From contig JAZNGX010000070.1 of assembly GCA_045576675.1 (NCBI GenBank), positions 1 through 21,950 on the forward strand: DNA of 21,950 bases. Direction: 5' to 3'. Shown piece after piece: positions 13,522-21,739 of the stretch. The first letter of the stretch is position 1. The number at the start of each line of letters is the position of its first letter. Source of the DNA: JAZNGX01 sp045576675. Its GTDB lineage: Bacteria > Bacillota > Clostridia > Monoglobales > Firm-18. The position numbers and the translations under genes were made by a program. A model generated the notes under the pieces. The model did not search any database. It worked only from the letters and a program-made list of their open reading frames with translations, and was not told the origin of the DNA.

Positions 13522-14130
13522 ATGAAATACAACTTTGCGGATATTGCGGTGCGTATTCGTGATATAAGAAAAAACAATGGATTGTCGCAAGAACAGTTAA
13601 TCGGAGAATTAAAAAATAAATACGATTTTTCCATTTCACGCAACACATTAAGCAAAATAGAAAACGGAGAAAAGAAATTTTTCACATTTGATTTTTTATA
13701 TACCTTTGCGGAAATGTTTGATTGTGATATCGGTTACTTATTAGGAGAGTATGAAGAAAAGAAACAAGAAGCACATCAGATTTGTTCAGCAACCGGATTG
13801 AGCGAAAATGCTCTTTACAAAATACAAAATGAAAAGACAAATTGCAGGATACAACAATTTAACCAAATAATTGAAGATAGGTCTTTTTGGGAGATTTTGA
13901 ATTTTTTCTGCAACTATGGACACATTTCAAAAGAATTGTTTGAAGAGAACGAAAAAAGAAGCAAGTTATATTGGGAGTCCATTAAAAATGCAGAAGATGA
14001 AGAAACGGCAGATTTATATAAGCGTGCATCTATTGCTTTGGACAAACAAAAATATAACTATGAAATGAACCGCTATAAATGCCAATTGCTCTTTGAGGAA
14101 ATTCTCGATAGATTTTTGCCGAAAATATAA
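13522..14130 (+). CDS. XRE-family repressor of the element
   Basis: A 202-residue transcriptional regulator. Residues 8-75 form a lambda-type helix-turn-helix (IAVRIRDIRKNNGLSQEQLI and NTLSKIENGEKKF). The rest is helical and charged and shows no LexA-like peptidase Ser-Lys pair and no HExxH motif, so induction by self-cleavage is not indicated. The start follows AAGGACGG. It shares its promoter region with the leftward operon and sits 19 bases before the integrase, the place of a cI- or Stl-like repressor. In staphylococcal islands such a repressor is lifted by a helper-phage protein; that this one works so is inference. Confidence 0.9.
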   Translation: MKYNFADIAVRIRDIRKNNGLSQEQLIGELKNKYDFSISRNTLSKIENGEKKFFTFDFLYTFAEMFDCDIGYLLGEYEEKKQEAHQICSATGLSENALYKIQNEKTNCRIQQFNQIIEDRSFWEILNFFCNYGHISKELFEENEKRSKLYWESIKNAEDEETADLYKRASIALDKQKYNYEMNRYKCQLLFEEILDRFLPKI

Positions 14131-14149
14131 CGAAAGGACGGTGTGAATA

Positions 14150-15340
14150 ATGGCTAATATTCAAGAAAGAAGAAACAAAGACGGCAAGTTGATTTCATAT
14201 TCTATCCGTGTTCATCGTGGGCGTGGAGCGGACGGAAAGCAACTCAAACCATATACAACCACCTTTGATGTTTTGCCCACTTGGAAAGAAGAAACAGCAC
14301 GCAAAAAAGCGGAAGCGTTTGCAAGTGTATTTGAAAAGGAATGCAGGGACGGAATAAAAACAGATAACCGCCAAAGATTTGACGGCTATTGTGATTATGT
14401 TATCGGCTTAAAAGAGCAAAGAGGCGTTAAACATTCAACCATTGTCAGATACAAGGAATTGACTACAAGAATATATCCTGTTATCGGGCATATAAAACTC
14501 TGTGATTTGCGTGTAGACCATTTGAACGATTTATATACATCTTTGTCAGCTGACGGCTTAAATAAAAAAACAGGCGGTAAATTATCGACTAAAACTATAA
14601 TCGAACATCACCGTCTGATTTCAACAGTATTAGAGCAAGCATTCAAAGAAAGACTTGTTGTATTCAATGTATCAAGGCAAGCGGAATTGCCTCGAATGGA
14701 AAAGAAAGATGTAAACTATTTTCAACCGGAGCAAATAGAGGCTATCAGAAACGCCCTCGAAAATGAGCAACCAAAATGGAAAATGCTCGTGCATCTGCTT
14801 TTAATTACAGGTGCAAGGCGTGGAGAAATTCTCGGTCTTAAATGGGATAAAGTTGACTTTAACAAAAACCGCATTTATATTTGCAACAGTATTCTATATT
14901 CATCTGACAGAGGCATATATGAAGATACACCCAAAACCGAAAAGTCAAAAAGATTCGTAACTTTACCCATTGAAACAATGAATGAATTAAAATCCTATCA
15001 GCAATATCAAGCACAGGAATATTTCAAAAATAAAATTCCCTGCAACCTGAACGGATTTGTATTTGCACAAATTGACGGAACGGCTATGCACCCTGACAGC
15101 GTAACAGATTACCTGAAAAAGTTTTCAAAGAAATATAATCTGCCTCACATCAACGCTCACGCATTCCGTCACACTATGGCAAGTCTACTATATTTCAATG
15201 GAGTTGACAGCGTTTCAATTTCCAAAAGATTAGGTCACGCACAGGTAAGCACAACCGCAAATATATATGCTCACATCATAGAAGAAGCAGACCAAAAAAA
15301 CGCAGACATTTTATCTGATATTTTTCTCAAAAAAGCGTGA
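14150..15340 (+). CDS. int: tyrosine recombinase / phage-type integrase
   Basis: A 396-residue integrase that would move the element in and out of the chromosome. Residues 1-60 form an arm-binding domain, about 70-175 a core-binding helical domain, and 190-390 the catalytic domain. The catalytic residues are visible: R223 (ITGARRGEIL), K264 or K267 in PKTEKSKR, H337-R340 (HAFRH), H363 (LGHAQVSTT) and nucleophile Y373 (NIYAH). AAAGGACGG precedes the ATG. The gene ends about 50 bases before the tRNA-fMet terminator, so the right end of the element probably lies between 15341 and 15397. Confidence 0.96.
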   Translation: MANIQERRNKDGKLISYSIRVHRGRGADGKQLKPYTTTFDVLPTWKEETARKKAEAFASVFEKECRDGIKTDNRQRFDGYCDYVIGLKEQRGVKHSTIVRYKELTTRIYPVIGHIKLCDLRVDHLNDLYTSLSADGLNKKTGGKLSTKTIIEHHRLISTVLEQAFKERLVVFNVSRQAELPRMEKKDVNYFQPEQIEAIRNALENEQPKWKMLVHLLLITGARRGEILGLKWDKVDFNKNRIYICNSILYSSDRGIYEDTPKTEKSKRFVTLPIETMNELKSYQQYQAQEYFKNKIPCNLNGFVFAQIDGTAMHPDSVTDYLKKFSKKYNLPHINAHAFRHTMASLLYFNGVDSVSISKRLGHAQVSTTANIYAHIIEEADQKNADILSDIFLKKA

Positions 15341-15353
15341 TTTTTTATATCGA

Positions 15354-15375
15354 GTTGAATTATTGTTGAATTATT
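15354..15375. repeat. tandem 11-bp repeat after the integrase
   Basis: GTTGAATTATT occurs twice in perfect tandem (15354-15364, 15365-15375), 13 bases past the int stop. A helical-turn period at an element end suggests integrase arm sites. The second copy runs into ATTATTGGCAC, the weak match to the left-end core. Confidence 0.5.
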
Positions 15376-15397
15376 GGCACAAATTGAACAAAAAAAG

Positions 15398-15439
15398 AAA
15401 ACCTTGTATTTACCAAAAACGGCTTAAATACAAGGTTTT
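15398..15439. terminator. bidirectional terminator between int and tRNA-fMet
   Basis: A perfect 15-bp stem (AAAACCTTGTATTTA with TAAATACAAGGTTTT) around a 12-base loop. On the minus strand it is followed by TTTTCTTTTTTT, a strong end for the tRNA transcript; on the plus strand TTTTT ends int. Confidence 0.85.
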
Positions 15440-15443
15440 TCTA

Positions 15444-15521
<78 letters not shown>

Positions 15522-15545
15522 ATATTAAGTTACCCAACGCATAAT

Positions 15546-15574
15546 AGTATAGCATAAAATATATGTTGTGTCAA
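15546..15574 (-). promoter_or_regulatory. tRNA-fMet promoter
   Basis: Minus strand TTGACA (15569-15574), 17 bases, TATACT (15546-15551), about 25 bases before the tRNA 5' end. This is a near-consensus promoter, as expected for a stable RNA gene. Confidence 0.85.
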
Positions 15575-15598
15575 GTATTATTTGAAAAAATATTATTA

Positions 15599-15625
15599 TG
15601 TGGCTGTGAGTCAATCACAGCCACA
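15599..15625 (-). terminator. terminator of the efflux operon
   Basis: TGTGGCTGTGA and TCACAGCCACA form an 11-bp perfect stem around a 5-base loop. On the minus strand TAATAATATTTTTTC follows, just after the RND gene stop. Confidence 0.8.
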
Positions 15626-15633
15626 TTAATATA

Positions 15634-18600
15634 TTATGCATTTTTCGCCTTTTTATTCATACGTTTTTGAGATTTATCATCAAAAACCGAATAAACAACA
15701 GGTATTACATACAATGTAAGGAATGTTCCCACAAAAAGACCACCAATTAAAACCTGTGCAAGAGGTGCCATCATAGCTCCACCTGAAGAAGAATCAAGCG
15801 CCATTGGTATAAAGCCGAGAATAGTTGTCAGTGACGTCATAAGTACAGGGCGTATTCTTGCAAGTCCACCGTAAATAATAACTTCGTTTCTTGGTTTTTC
15901 AGGTTGTTCTTTTCTTTCGGAATTAATAAAGTCAATAAGAACGATACCATTATTTACAATAATACCAACAAGCATTAGTATACCTATGCAGCTAATAACA
16001 GACAGTGGTGAATTTGTAAACAATAGTGCAAGAACCACTCCGATAAACGCAAGAGGAAGAGTGAACATAATAATTGCAGGCTGGCTAAGACTTTCAAACT
16101 GAGCTGCCATTACAAGATACATTAGCACAATACCAAGTATGATAGCTAGCACAAGTGACAGCATCGCATCAATCATAGTTTCAAAATTTCCTCCGGCTTC
16201 TTGTGTAACTCCATCGGGCTTTTGTATTGCTTTTAGTTTTTCATTAAACTGCTTGTTAACGGTTGCCATATCAGTGTCATAAAGCTTACCTGTAACAGTA
16301 TAAACTCGTTGCTGGTCAATTCTTGTAAGTGTAGTCTGACCTTGCTCAATTGTAACATCAGCTATGTCAGAAAGGGTAATCCACTGCCCTGTAAAGGTTT
16401 TTAACTGAGTATTTTTTAACTGATTATAGTTTTCTATATAGCTTTCAGGATATTCAACTACTATATCATATTCAGTGCCGCCCTCAGAATAGCGTGATGC
16501 AGTTGTACCATCGAGTGCATTTTTAATCAGTGTTGCAGCGGTTGCAGTGTTCATTCCGTAGCGAGCGGATTTTGACGGGTCTAATTTTATTGCAACCTCT
16601 GATTTTGTTTCTGAAATGGAGGTTGAAGTTTCTGATACACCGTCAATTGATGCAAGAACAGCTTCGGCATTAATAACATATTGCTCAAGCTCATCTTCGT
16701 TACCACCTGTAAATCTGAACTGTATTTCATCAGTTGACATAGACATTGCTGAATTAGATGCCTGTATTGAAATGGTTGCACCTGTTATATCAGCACAGCT
16801 TTTTCTAAACTCTTCTGCAACATCTGCAGAGCTTGACTTTCTGTTTTCGTTTAATGTGACAGTAATGGAAGAAGCATTAGATGATGTTCCGCCAAGCATT
16901 GCTGTCATACCACCAGAACCTACACTTGAAAAAACTGTTTTAACATCCTTATGTTCTTTAATTATACTTTCAATCTTTGACGTGATTTTGTCAGTATCTT
17001 CAAGCTTTGCACCCTGCGGAAGCTCGATGCTTATTGAAATTGTTCCCTCATCACCCATTTCCATAAGTGTCATACCCAATTGTGACAATACAAATATGCT
17101 TAAAATAAAAACGAGTAAAACACTTGATATAAAGCGTTTTCTGTGTGCAAGTGTCCATTTGAGTGACTTTTCATAAATACCAAAAAGCTTATTAAGCATA
17201 TTTTCAAACGGCTTGCTGATAAACAACAGACTTTTGGTTTTTTTGCTTATGTTTTCAATTTTTGATGAAAGCATTGGTACCAGAAGGAAGGTTGTCAGCA
17301 AGGCGGCAATCTGTGAAAAAATGATTGCGAACGAAAGCTGTTTAAACATAACTGCCATCATATTGTCAACAAACAGAAGAGGTACATATACTATGCAGGT
17401 CGTAAGAACCGAAGCAACAACTGCACCGATAACTTCTTTTGTTCCTTTTATTGCACCATCCTTTGGAGAGTCACCAAGTGTCTGACGACGGCGGAAGATA
17501 TTTTCAAGAACAACGACTGAGTTGTCAACCAACATACCAATACCAAGTGCAAGACCACCTAACGAAACAACATTCAAGGTCATATTTGAAAAATACATTC
17601 CTATAAACGTTATAATAACTGATATCGGCATTGAAATACCAATTATTAAGGCTGTTTTGATATTGCCGAGGAAGAGGAAGAGGATGATAACTGCAAGCAC
17701 AGCACCAATAACTGCACTTTCTGCAACAGAAACTATTGATTCTTCTATGTAAGTACCTTGCTCCATCGTCATATTGTATTTGAATTTAGGGTTTGTTCTT
17801 TGAGCGTTGTCAAGAACTTTGTATACTGCCTTTACAACCTCAACTGTATTGGCATCCGATTCAGATGCAATTGATATTGCAATAGATTCGTTTCCGTTTA
17901 ACCGTGAAATTGATGTTTTGTCTGATAATGTATCGGTAACCTTTGCAATATCCTGAATATATACAAGCTGACCTGTTTGTGTTACAAGAGGTACAGTGTT
18001 TATATCAGATACCTTATTAAATTTACCTACAGCACGTGCAGGAAGTCTTCTGTTCATACCTTCTGTTGTGCCTGCAGGCATATTGATGTTTTGTGCTGAT
18101 ATTCCAGATACAACATCTGACAGAGTCATATTATAACCAAACATCTTTTCGGGGTCAACTTCAACCTTTATTATTCTGTCCTGAGCACCTGTCAGTGTTA
18201 CAGATGCAACTCCGTCAATGGCTTCAAGCTTGTTTTTAACATTGTCTTCAATATACTTTTTAGTTTGTACAAGGTCGTAGCCCTCATATGACGCACTAAG
18301 CATAGCAATAGGCATCATAGAAGTATCAAGCTTTAATACCATTGGTTCTTCGGCATCTGCAGGAAGGTAGTCTTTAATAAGTTCAATGTTGCCTTCAATA
18401 TCACTTACTGCTTTGTCCATATCAGTGCCTACGGCAAACTGTGCCATTACAATTGAAGTTCCTTCTGAGCTTTGTGATGTGAGGCTTTCAACTCCTGAGA
18501 CAGAGCTTACGGACGATTCAATTGTTTTAGTAACCATATTCTCTACTTCTTCAGAACCGGTTGTTCCATACTGCGTGTATATGAGTGCCATTGAAAGATT

Positions 18601-18720
18601 AATTTCAGGCATCATTTCCATTGGCAGCATAGTTAATGAATAAAGACCTATTACAACGAATATAAGAACTGCCATTGTGACCGCTATCGGTCGTTTTACT
18701 GATAATTCATGTAGTTTCAT
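15634..18720 (-). CDS. RND efflux permease (AcrB/SwrC-like, HAE1 family)
   Basis: A 1028-residue inner-membrane proton antiporter that exports amphipathic compounds. It has the RND plan: a first helix at 10-31, a large outer domain, helices 2-6 from about 335, a second outer domain, and helices 8-12 from about 855. D399 in the fourth helix (GIGMLVDNSVVVLENIFR) is the proton-relay residue. In Bacillus the like protein SwrC exports surfactin; the substrate here is not readable. It follows the adaptor gene by 22 bases, and only a poor GAAAGG lies before the ATG. The three genes form one operon ending at 15599. Confidence 0.95.
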   Translation of the reverse strand: MKLHELSVKRPIAVTMAVLIFVVIGLYSLTMLPMEMMPEINLSMALIYTQYGTTGSEEVENMVTKTIESSVSSVSGVESLTSQSSEGTSIVMAQFAVGTDMDKAVSDIEGNIELIKDYLPADAEEPMVLKLDTSMMPIAMLSASYEGYDLVQTKKYIEDNVKNKLEAIDGVASVTLTGAQDRIIKVEVDPEKMFGYNMTLSDVVSGISAQNINMPAGTTEGMNRRLPARAVGKFNKVSDINTVPLVTQTGQLVYIQDIAKVTDTLSDKTSISRLNGNESIAISIASESDANTVEVVKAVYKVLDNAQRTNPKFKYNMTMEQGTYIEESIVSVAESAVIGAVLAVIILFLFLGNIKTALIIGISMPISVIITFIGMYFSNMTLNVVSLGGLALGIGMLVDNSVVVLENIFRRRQTLGDSPKDGAIKGTKEVIGAVVASVLTTCIVYVPLLFVDNMMAVMFKQLSFAIIFSQIAALLTTFLLVPMLSSKIENISKKTKSLLFISKPFENMLNKLFGIYEKSLKWTLAHRKRFISSVLLVFILSIFVLSQLGMTLMEMGDEGTISISIELPQGAKLEDTDKITSKIESIIKEHKDVKTVFSSVGSGGMTAMLGGTSSNASSITVTLNENRKSSSADVAEEFRKSCADITGATISIQASNSAMSMSTDEIQFRFTGGNEDELEQYVINAEAVLASIDGVSETSTSISETKSEVAIKLDPSKSARYGMNTATAATLIKNALDGTTASRYSEGGTEYDIVVEYPESYIENYNQLKNTQLKTFTGQWITLSDIADVTIEQGQTTLTRIDQQRVYTVTGKLYDTDMATVNKQFNEKLKAIQKPDGVTQEAGGNFETMIDAMLSLVLAIILGIVLMYLVMAAQFESLSQPAIIMFTLPLAFIGVVLALLFTNSPLSVISCIGILMLVGIIVNNGIVLIDFINSERKEQPEKPRNEVIIYGGLARIRPVLMTSLTTILGFIPMALDSSSGGAMMAPLAQVLIGGLFVGTFLTLYVIPVVYSVFDDKSQKRMNKKAKNA

Positions 18721-18742
18721 AATCTATACCATTGCCTTTCAA

Positions 18743-19978
18743 TTAATCTTCTACAATTTTGACCTTGTTGTTCTTTTCTGAAATATACTCTTTACCCGAA
18801 ATAACAACAAAATCTCCGTCCTTTATACCTGTTAAAATCTGAGTTAACTCATCACCGACAATACCGGTTGTTATAACAGATTTTGATGCAACGTCATTGT
18901 TAACTGTGTAAACATAAAGTTCATCGCCGTCCTGCATTATTGACTCAGATGGTATAGCAATCGTGTTTTCCATTTCTTCAGTAATCAATGTTACGTCTGC
19001 AAACATACCTTCTTTTAAAAGGTTTTCACTGTTGTTTATATGAACTTTTACTGTGTACATTCCTGTTTGCGGATTTTTAACCTGATTTACAACTGAAACA
19101 GTTCCTTCAATTCCATCAAGCTGTGCTGATTTTACGGCGACAGTTGCTTTAGTTCCAACCTTAACATAAGAAATCATTGATTCGGTGACGTTTATTTCAG
19201 CATCAACTATATCGGTATTTTTGATTGTAAACAGCGGGCTGCCTGCTGCAACTAATTGACCTTTGTTTATATTCTTTGCTGAAACATATCCTGATATTGG
19301 TGCTTTTACTGTTGTGTTGTTAAGTGCGTTTTGAGCAATATCAAGTGCTGCCTTTGCAGAGTCAACTGCTGCCTGAGCAGATGCTTTTGTTTCTGATGCA
19401 AGCACGTTTGTTGTAAGGTCATAATTACTTTTTGCAGTGTTAAGATTTAATTCTGCACTGCTAAGGCGGGTTTTCGCACCATCAAATTCTATCTGGCTTA
19501 TAGCACCCATTTCGAAAAGAGTTTTCATTCTGTCGTAATTTGTTTTTGCATTGTCGTATTCAAGCTGAGCACCGTCAACTGCGGCTTTTAATTGAGATGT
19601 TGATTGCTGCATAGAGCCATTTGTTGTACTGTTGTATGCTGCAACCGCACTGTTGTATGCTGCTTTAGCCTGATTATATTGCAATCTGTAATCAGATGCA
19701 TCTATTGAAAGCAGAACCGTTCCTGCATCAACGTAATCGCCTATTTCAACATTAACATATTGGGCGGTTCCTGTGGCTTTTGCAGATACCGATGTTTCCT
19801 CCAATGCTTTTATTTCACCAGTATATGTAACCATATGGTCGATATCTGTTGGTTTTGCTTTATACACCGTTACATTTATTGCAGTGTCGGCTTCAATAGG
19901 CTTTTCTTCATTTTTTCCACAGCCTGCTGAGCAAACAAGCAGAGCTGCACATATTATGCTTAGTACTTTAGTTTTCAT
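18743..19978 (-). CDS. periplasmic-adaptor type membrane fusion lipoprotein
   Basis: A 411-residue adaptor subunit of an RND pump. The N-terminus MKTKVLSIICAALLVCSAGC is a lipoprotein signal with lipobox CSAGC, so the protein is tied to the outer face of the membrane. Next come a biotinyl-lipoyl half (YTGEIKALEETSVSAKATG), a long coiled-coil hairpin (about 95-210, rich in A, K and N), the second half (NNTTVKAPISGYVSAKNINK) and a beta-barrel end. ATG 19978 has AAAGGG nine bases upstream; an earlier ATG at 19987 touches that site. It lies 20 bases after the TolC-like gene and just before the permease. Confidence 0.93.
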   Translation of the reverse strand: MKTKVLSIICAALLVCSAGCGKNEEKPIEADTAINVTVYKAKPTDIDHMVTYTGEIKALEETSVSAKATGTAQYVNVEIGDYVDAGTVLLSIDASDYRLQYNQAKAAYNSAVAAYNSTTNGSMQQSTSQLKAAVDGAQLEYDNAKTNYDRMKTLFEMGAISQIEFDGAKTRLSSAELNLNTAKSNYDLTTNVLASETKASAQAAVDSAKAALDIAQNALNNTTVKAPISGYVSAKNINKGQLVAAGSPLFTIKNTDIVDAEINVTESMISYVKVGTKATVAVKSAQLDGIEGTVSVVNQVKNPQTGMYTVKVHINNSENLLKEGMFADVTLITEEMENTIAIPSESIMQDGDELYVYTVNNDVASKSVITTGIVGDELTQILTGIKDGDFVVISGKEYISEKNNKVKIVED

Positions 19979-19998
19979 TGATGACATCCCTTTCTGAG

Positions 19999-21090
19999 TT
20001 AAAGACCAATTGTGATTTCATATTTGTACTTTTCTACTGCAAGCAGGTAGGCAAGCTTCGCATTTTCAAGCTGAACCTCTGCTGCAGACATTGCATTTTG
20101 TGCTTGCATAAGCTGAGTGTTGGTTATTGAACCAACTTCATATTTAACCTTTGCCACCTCATACTCTAACTGCTTTATTTCAAAATCAGTTGTTGCAGAT
20201 GTAAGGCTTTCCTTTGCAGATAAAATATTGTAATATGTATTCCTTATTCCAAGACCTATAAGTCGTTTGTTGTTATTGAAATTGTAATCATTAAGAAGCA
20301 TATCACTCTTTGCATTGTTGTGGCTTGCAGTGTTTGGCAGATTGTAAATACTTACAATTTCAAAATTAAGCTTTGCAAGCTCGTTTGAAGCCTTAAGTGC
20401 GGCAACATCATAACGTGTTTCCATAGCCAAGGAAATATCAGCATCAACATCACTTGAATATTCTTCTGTCGTGATACCATCTGTCAGAACAAAATTACAA
20501 GGCTCTGCTATGTTAAGAGATATTTTTAAGTTTTCCTTTGCAAGCTCACTGTTTCTTAAATAACTATCCTTTGCAAAACCTGCTTTTGTTACATTTGCTT
20601 CGGCAGTTTTAACGTCAAGCTGAGCAACCATACCTAATTCATAATACTTTTTAACAATATCAAGATTATCGTTTGCAAGCTTCAAAGAATTATCTGCAAT
20701 GCTTACAAGCTTGTTTATAAGAATATAATTGTAGTATTTTTCAGTAACATCGTATGCTATTTTGCTTTCTATTTGTTGCTGCTCAACCTTTAGTAAATCA
20801 ATGTTTGTTTTTGCCGCTTCAACATAATATCCTTTTTTTACAAGCGGCGTTTGCGTATCACCAAATATAACAGGTGTATTTTTTACATCGGATTGGCTTA
20901 TGTATGCCGCCTTAAGTGCTATGTCTGCAGCTGTTTTTCTTGTTTCAATCACCTCAAGCTGCGGATTGTTTTCCTTTGCAAGTGCAATTGCCTGCTCCAG
21001 ACTTAAGTTATATGTAGAAATATTTTCATCTGCATAAACATAAATTCCTGCAAACATAAAGCATAGTATTAAGCATAGAATTCTTTTCAT
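19999..21090 (-). CDS. TolC-like efflux protein, shortened
   Basis: A secreted helical protein of 363 residues with signal peptide MKRILCLILCFMFAGIYVYA. It keeps the two-repeat alpha-hairpin plan of the outer-membrane efflux family: LSLEQAIALAKENNPQLEV opens it, ELGMVAQLDVKTAEANV closes the first repeat, and YEVGSITNTQLMQAQNAMSA the second. It is shorter than TolC (about 430-470 mature residues). The stretches that carry the membrane barrel strands are reduced to short loops (near residues 65-90 and 245-275), which fits a cell without an outer membrane. First gene of the operon; GGAGGG precedes the ATG. Confidence 0.85.
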   Translation of the reverse strand: MKRILCLILCFMFAGIYVYADENISTYNLSLEQAIALAKENNPQLEVIETRKTAADIALKAAYISQSDVKNTPVIFGDTQTPLVKKGYYVEAAKTNIDLLKVEQQQIESKIAYDVTEKYYNYILINKLVSIADNSLKLANDNLDIVKKYYELGMVAQLDVKTAEANVTKAGFAKDSYLRNSELAKENLKISLNIAEPCNFVLTDGITTEEYSSDVDADISLAMETRYDVAALKASNELAKLNFEIVSIYNLPNTASHNNAKSDMLLNDYNFNNNKRLIGLGIRNTYYNILSAKESLTSATTDFEIKQLEYEVAKVKYEVGSITNTQLMQAQNAMSAAEVQLENAKLAYLLAVEKYKYEITIGL

Positions 21091-21130
21091 TTTGTTCCCT
21101 CCAGTTTTACATTAAGAATATGCTTATATA

Positions 21131-21148
21131 GGGCGTAAAAAAACGCCA
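21131..21148 (-). promoter_or_regulatory. hairpin in the efflux operon leader
   Basis: On the minus strand GGCGT and ACGCC form a five-pair stem around a T-rich loop, near the start of the transcript. It may stabilise the mRNA; no terminator tail follows. Confidence 0.4.
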
Positions 21149-21184
21149 TATTACTAATATATCACTGTTTTTTCGGTCAGTCAA
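21148..21184 (-). promoter_or_regulatory. efflux operon promoter with overlapping palindrome
   Basis: Minus strand TTGACT (21179-21184), 17 bases, TATATT (21156-21161). A perfect palindrome, ATATTA-C-TAATAT (21148-21160), covers the -10 and start point and would suit a repressor. GACTGACCG at the -35 resembles a half-site of a TetR-type operator. No regulator gene is in the window. Confidence 0.75.
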
Positions 21185-21222
21185 ATTAATTCACTTTAAT
21201 TTACAAATGTTTAACAAAAGCT

Positions 21223-21249
21223 GATAACTACGTTAGTAACACATTTTAT
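21223..21249 (+). promoter_or_regulatory. possible sigma-E type promoter of the cotJ operon
   Basis: GATAA (21223-21227), 14 bases, CATTTTAT (21242-21249) fits loosely the mother-cell sigma-E pattern (ATA near -35, CATACAAT at -10), five of eight bases in the -10. cotJ is sigma-E dependent in Bacillus. Weak on sequence alone. Confidence 0.25.
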
Positions 21250-21293
21250 GTAAACCAAATATAATGTATTGAAAACATTATTAAGGAGGTTTT

Positions 21294-21470
21294 ATGTTGA
21301 ATTGTTCAATAAATTATATGCCTGAAAATCCAAGACTTGCATTTGCTTATGTTCCGTTTCAGCAATGGCCGGAAAAATTGTATGATTTAGAAAAGGGCTT
21401 GCAGGTTGGTACGATATTTCCTGAGCTTAACCAATGTGTATGCTTATATGAAGAGGGGGAAACACGATGA
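21294..21470 (+). CDS. cotJA: spore coat associated protein CotJA
   Basis: A 58-residue protein with the CotJA pattern: MPENPRLAFAYVPFQQWPE, then GLQVGTIFPELNQCV. CotJA is a minor component of the spore coat, made in the mother cell during sporulation and needed with CotJC for coat assembly. AAGGAGG precedes the ATG. The stop overlaps the cotJB start (ATGA). It is below the length cut-off of many gene finders. The three-gene order cotJA-cotJB-cotJC matches Bacillus and Clostridium. Confidence 0.93.
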   Translation: MLNCSINYMPENPRLAFAYVPFQQWPEKLYDLEKGLQVGTIFPELNQCVCLYEEGETR

Positions 21471-21739
21471 ACAGAAGCAGGGACAAAATGTTAAAAGAGC
21501 TTATGCAGCTTGATTTCAGGATTTATGATTTGCAATTGTATCTCGATACACATCCTTGTGATACAAGGGCAATAAATGAGTTTAATGAAACAACTGCAAA
21601 GGCAAGCCTTATGCGTAAAAATTTCGAGAATCTGTATTATCCTTTGACAGTTAATTATAATCAGAATTGTACAGATAACTGGAAGTGGATTGAAGGTCCG
21701 TGGCCTTGGGAAAATGATATGAACGGAGGTAATTGTTAA
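21467..21739 (+). CDS. cotJB: spore coat protein CotJB
   Basis: A 90-residue soluble protein with the family features: LKELMQLDFRIYDLQLYLDT followed by HPCDTRAINEF, and the C-terminal WKWIEGPWPWEND. It belongs to the cotJ operon and takes part in coat formation. GAGGGGG lies before the ATG, which overlaps the cotJA stop; the stop overlaps the cotJC start by one base. Confidence 0.95.
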   Translation: MNRSRDKMLKELMQLDFRIYDLQLYLDTHPCDTRAINEFNETTAKASLMRKNFENLYYPLTVNYNQNCTDNWKWIEGPWPWENDMNGGNC

